Origin: Flavobacteriales bacterium UBA1958
GTDB lineage: Bacteria > Bacteroidota > Bacteroidia > Flavobacteriales_D > Sanyastnellaceae
Assembly (NCBI GenBank): GCA_002336675.1
Contig: DDEI01000035.1
Coordinates: 7,108-19,194, forward strand
Length of the DNA: 12,087 nt
Reading direction: 5' to 3'
Made by a program: the position numbers and the translations under genes. Under the pieces are notes generated by a model. The model was not told the DNA's origin and did no database searches. It worked only from the letters and a program-made list of their open reading frames with translations. Of the stretch, positions 7,203 through 12,087 are shown one piece after another; position 1 is the first letter of the stretch, and each line of letters starts with the position of its first letter.

Positions 7203-7925
7203 TTATTGAGCGGATTTTGCAGAAGCAAATGCCCTTAGCTTAGTGGCATCTTTGTGTTCTGCCGAGTTGACGTTGGTAGAAGCTTCTAGTATTCCGTTAT
7301 ACATAGAAACAGCTTCATTAAACATCTCTAACTTCAGACAAACATTAGCTGCTTTTTTATAATAAAGCTGAGTGGTCACTTCATCTGTAGAGCTTTGTGC
7401 TGCTCTTTTGAAAAAAGGAAGTGCTTCTTTAAATTTAGAGGTTGCATCAGCGCCTTCTTCATAAGAAGCACCGATTTCCACTAAACAATCTCCGATGTTT
7501 CCATTGGTCATAGCACCTAATAAAGGACTATTAAAATTGGCTAGTTTAAAATTATGCAGAGCAGATTCATAATCTCCATTATCTCTATTTATGATTCCTA
7601 ATTGGTAGTTAGCTCTCATTCCTACTGGACTTCCAGCGTGGTCATCAGCCATGGCTTGTAAACCATCAAATGTGTCAGCACCATTTTTAGAAGTCTCTAA
7701 AGAATCCATCATAAAATACATCTCAGCCATGTGAATTTCTTCATTTGCATTAGCAATAGCCGGCACTCTCACGAAGTTGTTGTACATAAAAAACGCCAGA
7801 ATAGCTAAAACCACTATGCCTAATCCCCCTAGTAATGTCTTCTTATTATTTTCTATAAATAATTCAGTTTTAGTGTATACTTCCTGAACATCTAGTATCG
7901 TTTCGTCTGTATTTTTCTTAGCCAT
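7203..7925 (-). CDS. TPR-containing single-pass membrane protein
   Basis: This 240-residue protein has a charged cytoplasmic N-terminus (1-30, with ENNKKT before the membrane), one transmembrane helix (about 31-49) and a helical repeat region to the end. TPR-like helices are visible around MRANYQLGIINRDNGDYESALHNFK (103-127), a second repeat near 164-176 (FKEALPFFKRAAQ) and a third around YYKKAANVCLKLEMFNEAVSMYN (188-210). The layout is reminiscent of YfgM-like periplasmic TPR proteins, but orthology is not shown. It probably scaffolds protein assemblies in the periplasm. The ATG at 7925 starts the transcript that includes ribH; it diverges from recF. This TPR-ribH pairing next to recF is, from memory, recurrent in Bacteroidota. 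Confidence 0.88.
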   Translation of the reverse strand: MAKKNTDETILDVQEVYTKTELFIENNKKTLLGGLGIVVLAILAFFMYNNFVRVPAIANANEEIHMAEMYFMMDSLETSKNGADTFDGLQAMADDHAGSPVGMRANYQLGIINRDNGDYESALHNFKLANFNSPLLGAMTNGNIGDCLVEIGASYEEGADATSKFKEALPFFKRAAQSSTDEVTTQLYYKKAANVCLKLEMFNEAVSMYNGILEASTNVNSAEHKDATKLRAFASAKSAQ

Positions 7926-7963
7926 TTTACTCGTAAAAATTAAAGAGCGAAAATAGCCATTTT
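7919..7963. repeat. 10-bp direct repeat spanning the TPR gene start
   Basis: TAGCCATTTT occurs at 7919-7928, where it contains the TPR gene start codon, and again at 7954-7963, a 35-base shift. On the minus strand the upstream copy creates a second ATG opening a six-codon reading frame (MAIFAL, 7940-7960) out of frame with the gene. The exact match is seen directly; a functional role is not established. Confidence 0.4.
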
Positions 7964-8018
7964 TCTTTATTCTTTAACAGAGATTTTAGCACGCGGACAT
8001 CCTATTTAGATTGGCTAT
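7953..8018. repeat. 7-bp inverted repeat in the divergent promoter region
   Basis: ATAGCCA (7953-7959) is matched by TGGCTAT (8012-8018) across 52 bases between the divergent TPR and recF genes. It is short and widely spaced, so chance is quite possible. A regulator contacting both arms is a possible alternative. Confidence 0.25.
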
Positions 8019-8061
8019 CAATAACACTTTTAATCAGTGATATCTTAAATACATTTTATTT

Positions 8062-8092
8062 TATGTTTTTTTTTACATGTACATTAGATTTG
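8062..8092 (+). promoter_or_regulatory. Bacteroidota-type promoter for recF
   Basis: TATG (8062-8065, one mismatch to the TTTG -33 element) is followed after 19 bases by TAGATTTG (8085-8092), a perfect TAnnTTTG -7 element. A start near 8098 gives a leader of about 53 bases to the recF TTG. The spacer holds a run of nine T (8066-8074) and overlapping palindromes TACATGTA and ATGTACAT (8074-8084) that directly abut the -7 element and could be an operator. Confidence 0.5.
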
Positions 8093-8151
8093 TACTAGAT
8101 AAATTGGCGAGTGCAGCTTTAGTAATGAGCCTATAAAACACCTACAATATT

Positions 8152-9246
8152 TTGATTTTAAAGCATTTAAATCTAGTTAATTTCAAAAACCTAACAGAAG
8201 CTTCTATTGATTTAGATTCGGATGTAAATTGTTTTTCAGGATTAAACGGCGAAGGAAAAACAAATATCTTAGACTCAATAAGATATCTAAGCATGTGCAA
8301 AAGCTATTTCAATCCTGCCGATTATCAGAACATCACACATGAACAAGACTCATTTATGATTAAGGGTACCGTTCTTAAAAATAATGAACTAGATATACTC
8401 TCCTGTTCTGTGAGTCGCACCTCTAAAAAAGTATTCAAGCGTAACAAAAAAGATTACCAGAGACTATCAGATCATATAGGCCTATATCCCTCGGTTATGA
8501 TATCTCCCACTGATGAAGATTTAATAAAAGAAGGAAGTGAGACTAGAAGAAAATTCATTAATGGAATTATTTCACAGTATGACAAATCTTATTTGAACCA
8601 CATGGTTCAGTATAAGAGAGCTCTGAACCAACGAAATAGATTGTTAAAACATTTTCAAGTAGAGCGAACATTCGACGAAGCTTCGTTAGAAATCTATGAC
8701 TTTAAGCTCATTGAATTAATTCAACAAATTCATGCAGTTCGGATAAAGTTTGTGGAAGACTTTATACCTTGGTTTCAGAAATTACACTCTCAAATTAGTG
8801 GCAATAAAGAGATAGTTAACATTTTATACACAAGCACTTGTGGTGAAAATATAGCAAATCAATTTACTGAATCAAGACACAAAGATAAATTATCAGCTAG
8901 AACGAACATAGGCATCCATAAAGATGATTTAGAGTTCTCTATAGATGGATACACAATAAAGAGATTCGGCTCCCAAGGCCAGCAGAAGACCTTTTTAATC
9001 GCACTGAAATTGGCGCAGTCATTTTTTATAGAGCAAGCTACTGGTAATAAACCTTTCTTATTATTGGATGATATTTTTGATAAATTGGATAGCTCTAGAG
9101 TAGCCAATCTCATGAAATTGGTCAGCGAAGGAAATTTTGGCCAAATATTTATTACTGACACTGACAAAAATCGGGTACCTTCACTTTTCAAAGACCTAAA
9201 CGGCACTATTAAAGAGTTCACTCTAACACAAGGAAGAATTTCGTAA
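8152..9246 (+). CDS. recF: DNA replication and repair protein RecF
   Basis: This is a 364-residue SMC-like ATPase that loads RecA at single-strand gaps and stalled forks together with RecO and RecR. Motifs: N-terminal strand MILKHLNLVNFKN, Walker A GLNGEGKT (30-37), an RRKFIN segment (132-137) typical of RecF, the ABC-type signature GSQGQQKT (273-280) and Walker B FLLLDDIFDKLD (302-313), then a D-loop/switch region near FITDTD. The length is normal for the family. An in-frame TAA at 8134-8136 leaves no ATG, so TTG at 8152 is the start (an adjacent ATT is less likely); it gives the canonical N-terminus. It is followed after 3 bases by the DUF721 gene and is divergent from the TPR-ribH operon. 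Confidence 0.96.
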   Translation: MILKHLNLVNFKNLTEASIDLDSDVNCFSGLNGEGKTNILDSIRYLSMCKSYFNPADYQNITHEQDSFMIKGTVLKNNELDILSCSVSRTSKKVFKRNKKDYQRLSDHIGLYPSVMISPTDEDLIKEGSETRRKFINGIISQYDKSYLNHMVQYKRALNQRNRLLKHFQVERTFDEASLEIYDFKLIELIQQIHAVRIKFVEDFIPWFQKLHSQISGNKEIVNILYTSTCGENIANQFTESRHKDKLSARTNIGIHKDDLEFSIDGYTIKRFGSQGQQKTFLIALKLAQSFFIEQATGNKPFLLLDDIFDKLDSSRVANLMKLVSEGNFGQIFITDTDKNRVPSLFKDLNGTIKEFTLTQGRIS

Positions 9247-9249
9247 CCT

Positions 9250-9546
9250 ATGAGCAAAGACAACAACCAGAAACCACTCAAAGAGGTCATAGAGAAATTC
9301 TTAAAGATGTATCGACTAGACCGAAAATACCAACAGGTAGAAGCAGCTAAAGCTTGGGAAAAGACCATGGGTGATTACATTCAGAGTAAAACAAAGGCTA
9401 TTTACTTGAACGGAAGCGTTCTCAGTGTTAAAATAGAAAGCTCTGTGATTAGCTCAGAAATCATGAATGAAAAAAGTAAGGTTATCGATGCCTTGAACCT
9501 AGAGATTGGAAGGTCTGTAATAGAACAAATTCAGTTTTCAAACTAA
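9250..9546 (+). CDS. DUF721 protein, DciA-like
   Basis: This 98-residue cytoplasmic protein carries a DUF721 domain: an N-terminal helix LKEVIEKFLKMYRLDRKY (10-27), the conserved AWEKTMGDYIQSKT segment (35-48, Trp36), then GSVLSVKIESSV and SEIMNEKSKVIDAL, typical of the KH-like fold. DciA, the DUF721 protein of many bacteria, loads or helps the replicative helicase DnaB. In actinobacteria the DciA gene (Rv0004) also follows recF, which supports a replication role here. This is the short form, essentially only the domain. The ATG at 9250 follows the recF stop by 3 bases, so the pair is an operon. The DciA function is inferred; Bacteroidota DUF721 proteins are not known to me as tested. Confidence 0.88.
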   Translation: MSKDNNQKPLKEVIEKFLKMYRLDRKYQQVEAAKAWEKTMGDYIQSKTKAIYLNGSVLSVKIESSVISSEIMNEKSKVIDALNLEIGRSVIEQIQFSN

Positions 9547-9604
9547 AGTGTGTTTGTCGAGCATATGTTAATTCCCAGACTAAAACGAACAATTGTATCA
9601 CGCT

Positions 9605-9623
9605 ACCTTAGGGATAGTAAGGT
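9605..9623. repeat. Hairpin/inverted repeat adjoining the cytochrome promoter
   Basis: ACCTTA (9605-9610) and TAAGGT (9618-9623) enclose a 7-base spacer and end directly against the TATCTTTG element. This location between the -33 and -7 regions is where a repressor or activator site would be expected. A role as operator is inferred from position only. Confidence 0.4.
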
Positions 9624-9631
9624 TATCTTTG
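9624..9631 (+). promoter_or_regulatory. -7 promoter element for the multiheme cytochrome gene
   Basis: TATCTTTG is a perfect TAnnTTTG match. A start near 9637 would give a leader of about 23 bases to the TTG codon at 9660. No good -33 element lies at the usual distance (the nearest TTG, 9593-9595, is 28 bases away), which would fit a promoter needing an activator. GTACC (9631-9635) and GGTAC (9654-9658) could pair in the leader just before the start codon. Confidence 0.45.
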
Positions 9632-9659
9632 TACCAGAACAAACGAATAACGCGGTACG

Positions 9660-11648
9660 TTGAAGTCTTTAAAATCCATATTTATTTTAGCCGGAATAGC
9701 TCTTTTCTCTTTAGTCTTAATGTCTATAGAAAATCCCGAGCCTACCCAGACCGCAAATTTTCACCATACCGCAGCTGAACTTAAGACTATGCTAGAAGGA
9801 GATGGAGTGTTTACACCTCTTCCAAACGGTACTGATGAAAATTTCTTTAGAGGCTCAGGTTTGTGTGAAGGCTGCCATGGTTTCGATCCAAATAGCATAG
9901 CCAGCATAGACGGTGAAGGAAATGACATAAACCCTACTGACCAATGGAGAGCGACTTTGATGGCTAATAGTGCTAAAGATCCCTTCTGGAAGGCCAAGGT
10001 AAGTCATGAGACTTCAGTAAACCCTGAGCATGCAGTGGAATTAGAAGATAAGTGTACTAGTTGCCACGCGCCTCTTGGTCATTACGGGGCACGTTTCGAT
10101 GAGGGAGCCAGTCATTATAGTATGGCCGAACTTGCTATAGATTCATTGGCATTGGACGGTGTTAGCTGCAACGCATGTCACGCTCAAAGTGATTTAGACA
10201 TAGGCAATTTATTTTCTGGAGAGATGAACTTTTCACCTGACACTATTTACGGACCTTATGGAGCAGAAGGAGATCCCGCTATTTTTTCACAGCCTATGTA
10301 CCAGTTCGTAGGATTTCAGCCGGAATATGGAGCTCACGTAGCAGAAAGTGAACTTTGTGCGGGGTGTCATTCGCTTGTAACGAATACAGTAGACTTGGAT
10401 GGAGAGTATACCGGGAACACCTTTGTAGAGCAGTCCACATACCACGAGTGGCTCAATAGTATTTATGCTGAAGAAGGCGAGAATAATCGAGAATGTCAAT
10501 CGTGCCATTTCCCTAGAATCCAAGACCCCGTAGTTATTTCGTCTAACTATGCCTTTCTTGAGCCAAGAACACCTTATGGCCAGCATTATATGGTAGGAGG
10601 AAACACCTTCATGCTAGAACTAATGAAAAATAGAATTAATGAGTTAGGAATTTCTGCTACCGAAGAAGATTTCGATGCTGTAATCGCTAGAACTATGAAC
10701 TTGCTCACACAGCAGACATTAGAAATGGAAATCACGGAACTAGGCGCGGATGATGACTCATTAAGCTATGAACTCAAATTAACTAATTTGTCCGGACATA
10801 AATTTCCAAGTGGATACCCCGCAAGAAGAGCATTTATAGAATTTTTAGTAGAAGCAGATAATGGCGACACATTATTTCACAGTGGAGCTATACAAAATGA
10901 TTTCGAAGTTTATGGCCAGAATGCTACCTATGAACCGCATTACAAGAAGATAACCTCTGAAGACCAAGTCCAAATTTATGAAATGGTCATAGGAGATGTG
11001 AATGGAGATGTGACCACGGTGCTAGAGAGAGCAGATGAATACATAAAAGACAATAGACTCACACCCATAGGGTTTACGATGTCTCATGAGGTCTACGATA
11101 CTACTATAGTCGCGGGAACCGCCCTACTAGACACTAACTTTAATTTTGAAGACGGAGAAGAAGGAAGCGGGTCAGACAGAATCATCTACAAAGCTCCTAT
11201 GAGGGGCTATGAAGGCAATGTGAACGTTACGGCTCGTGTGCATTACCAGTCTGTCCCCCCTAAGTGGAATGCGGAGATGTTTATGTTCACCACTCCCGAA
11301 ATAGATTCTTTCAGAGAAATGTATAACACCGAAGGAGCTGACCCAGTTATGATAAAAGAAGTCACAGCCTCTAACTTCGTTCAGTCTACGAGAAACATCA
11401 ACTCAAGTAAATATGGCTTTGTGGTTTTCCCTAATCCCTTGAGAGAAGGTGATCTAATAACCGTGACGAGCAGTTCATTTATCCAGCGTATAGAGATCTA
11501 TAGCTTATCTGGAAAACTGGTTCATTTAGAGTCAGCGCTAAAGAATAAAACAGTAGAAATCTCATCTGATTTTTCAGCTGGAGGTTATTTGATGAACATC
11601 ATTACGGCAAGTGGAGAAAACCATGTGCAGCAGCTTATAGTTCGATAG
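9660..11648 (+). CDS. Secreted pentaheme cytochrome c with T9SS C-terminal sorting domain
   Basis: This 662-residue protein begins with TTG at 9660: an in-frame TAA lies at 9648-9650, and the TTG yields a good signal peptide (about 1-25). Five CXXCH heme-attachment motifs follow: CEGCH (69-73), CTSCH (132-136), CNACH (170-174), CAGCH (233-237) and CQSCH (279-283). Likely distal His ligands are scattered between them (for example His141, 226, 262, 309). The MANSAKDPFW motif (101-110) and a later GHKFPSGYP motif (379-387) are shared with multiheme c554-like cytochrome families. Residues about 350-570 form a beta-rich domain without hemes. The final 75 residues (VVFPNP at 588-593 to QQLIVR at 657-662) match the T9SS type A sorting domain. 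It should be heme-loaded in the periplasm, exported through the outer membrane and held on the surface or released. The electron donor and acceptor are unknown; neighbours give no clue. Confidence 0.93.
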   Translation: MKSLKSIFILAGIALFSLVLMSIENPEPTQTANFHHTAAELKTMLEGDGVFTPLPNGTDENFFRGSGLCEGCHGFDPNSIASIDGEGNDINPTDQWRATLMANSAKDPFWKAKVSHETSVNPEHAVELEDKCTSCHAPLGHYGARFDEGASHYSMAELAIDSLALDGVSCNACHAQSDLDIGNLFSGEMNFSPDTIYGPYGAEGDPAIFSQPMYQFVGFQPEYGAHVAESELCAGCHSLVTNTVDLDGEYTGNTFVEQSTYHEWLNSIYAEEGENNRECQSCHFPRIQDPVVISSNYAFLEPRTPYGQHYMVGGNTFMLELMKNRINELGISATEEDFDAVIARTMNLLTQQTLEMEITELGADDDSLSYELKLTNLSGHKFPSGYPARRAFIEFLVEADNGDTLFHSGAIQNDFEVYGQNATYEPHYKKITSEDQVQIYEMVIGDVNGDVTTVLERADEYIKDNRLTPIGFTMSHEVYDTTIVAGTALLDTNFNFEDGEEGSGSDRIIYKAPMRGYEGNVNVTARVHYQSVPPKWNAEMFMFTTPEIDSFREMYNTEGADPVMIKEVTASNFVQSTRNINSSKYGFVVFPNPLREGDLITVTSSSFIQRIEIYSLSGKLVHLESALKNKTVEISSDFSAGGYLMNIITASGENHVQQLIVR

Positions 11649-11659
11649 CGCTATAAGCG
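11649..11659. repeat. Small perfect hairpin after the cytochrome stop
   Basis: CGCT-ATA-AGCG begins right after the cytochrome stop codon in the 55-base gap between convergent genes. It has a 4-bp stem and no T tract on either strand, so it is at best a weak terminator. No better terminator is visible in the gap. Confidence 0.25.
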
Positions 11660-11703
11660 TAGCAAAATAACACTATTCTTCTCTCCGTTATTCTTCAGAA
11701 ATC

Positions 11704-12087
11704 TTACCTAGTTAAACTCTCAGATTTTTCAGAAGGACCTTTTCTTTTTATGATAAAATCTAAAATTCCTTTCCAATAACCTAAGCCATAGCTAATATGA
11801 AGAATAAAAAATGATCCCATAACTCTATGGATATTGGAAGGTTTTTTTGTTTTTTGCAACGCAAACATGAAGGCTAAACACAAATAAACAAGTAAGCATA
11901 ATGAGGAAAGTAATCTCATCAAGTCGCTAAAAAATGAAAGGGAAAGCCCTAAAACAAGAAATGCTATAAATAAAGCTGGTACTAACTGCCTAACTGTGGT
12001 AATCGCCTTATGCTTTTGGTTTACGTAAACTTTCCAATATCCATACTGCCAATACTGATTATAAAGTTTAGAGAAAGAACCTCTCAC
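11704..12087 (-). CDS. Glycosyltransferase family 2, C-terminal membrane part (5' end outside window)
   Basis: The last 128 codons of a gene running into the window edge are present; the frame is open at 12087, and the GTG there is most likely an internal Val. The start of the fragment, SFSKLYNQYWQYGYWKVYVNQKH, followed by TVRQLVPALF, is the region after the catalytic domain of family 2 glycosyltransferases of the ExoA/succinoglycan type (GLF-QYF-YG-WR---L-KH, then RQLVP). Two or more membrane helices follow (about residues 35-53 and 57-77), then HISYGLGYWKGI, a conserved pattern in these enzymes. It would add sugars to a polysaccharide or glycolipid at the inner membrane. The catalytic GT-A domain is not in the window. 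It is convergent with the cytochrome gene. Confidence 0.85.
   Translation of the reverse strand: MRGSFSKLYNQYWQYGYWKVYVNQKHKAITTVRQLVPALFIAFLVLGLSLSFFSDLMRLLSSLCLLVYLCLAFMFALQKTKKPSNIHRVMGSFFILHISYGLGYWKGILDFIIKRKGPSEKSESLTR

Noticed and set aside
8859..9368. 169-residue minus-strand frame over the end of recF and the start of the DUF721 gene
   Set aside because: It lies antisense to two well-supported genes and shows no recognisable domain.
9593..9778. 61-residue plus-strand reading frame overlapping the cytochrome start
   Set aside because: It has no family resemblance, covers promoter and hairpin sequence, and overlaps the cytochrome signal peptide in another frame; it is a shadow.
10287..10586. 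99-residue minus-strand frame inside the cytochrome gene
   Set aside because: It is antisense to clear CXXCH coding sequence and has no recognisable motif.
12085..12087. GTG at the window edge as the true start of the last gene
   Set aside because: The fragment begins in the middle of a conserved family 2 glycosyltransferase architecture, so the catalytic domain must lie beyond the edge.

Overview
The window looks like chromosomal DNA of a member of the Bacteroidota. Three things point there: a C-terminal type IX secretion (T9SS) sorting domain on a secreted multiheme cytochrome; promoter-like TAnnTTTG -7 elements with few recognisable Shine-Dalgarno sequences; and the grouping of recF, a DUF721 gene, ribH and a TPR membrane protein. 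The genus cannot be fixed from sequence reading alone. DNA is AT-rich and densely coding, with no gene-free stretch above 226 bases. I saw no tRNA, rRNA, CRISPR array, insertion sequence or integrase.

Layout. 1-506 (+): the 3' end of rsmE (16S rRNA m3U1498 methyltransferase), coupled by an ATGA overlap to a small one-helix membrane protein resembling DUF4359. 514-2276 (-): reading leftwards, a CheY-like single-domain response regulator, an overlapping DUF551 gene and a secreted alpha/beta hydrolase. 2379-6643 (-): a tightly packed four-gene MacAB-type ABC export operon (ATPase, permease, permease, periplasmic adaptor) with TAATG stop/start overlaps. 6724-7925 (-): a TPR membrane protein and ribH (lumazine synthase). 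8152-9546 (+): recF and a DUF721/DciA-like gene, divergent from the TPR gene across a 226-base promoter region. 9660-11648 (+): a secreted five-heme cytochrome with a T9SS tail. 11704-12087 (-): the C-terminal end of a membrane glycosyltransferase of family 2.

How the genes work together. The ABC operon is a self-contained inner-membrane/periplasmic exporter that would still need a TolC-like outer-membrane channel encoded elsewhere. The response regulator sits just downstream but has its own promoter-like sequence. recF plus DUF721 is a replication/repair pair, the same order as recF-Rv0004 (dciA) in actinobacteria. The cytochrome is the most distinctive gene: it should receive its hemes in the periplasm and then be carried across the outer membrane by the T9SS, suggesting a cell-surface redox role. 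Five of the twelve genes whose starts lie in the window appear to begin with GTG or TTG, with in-frame stops ruling out an upstream ATG in the four checked. I found no clear evidence of a wholly new multi-gene system. The cytochrome and the response regulator/DUF551/hydrolase cluster deserve the closest look.
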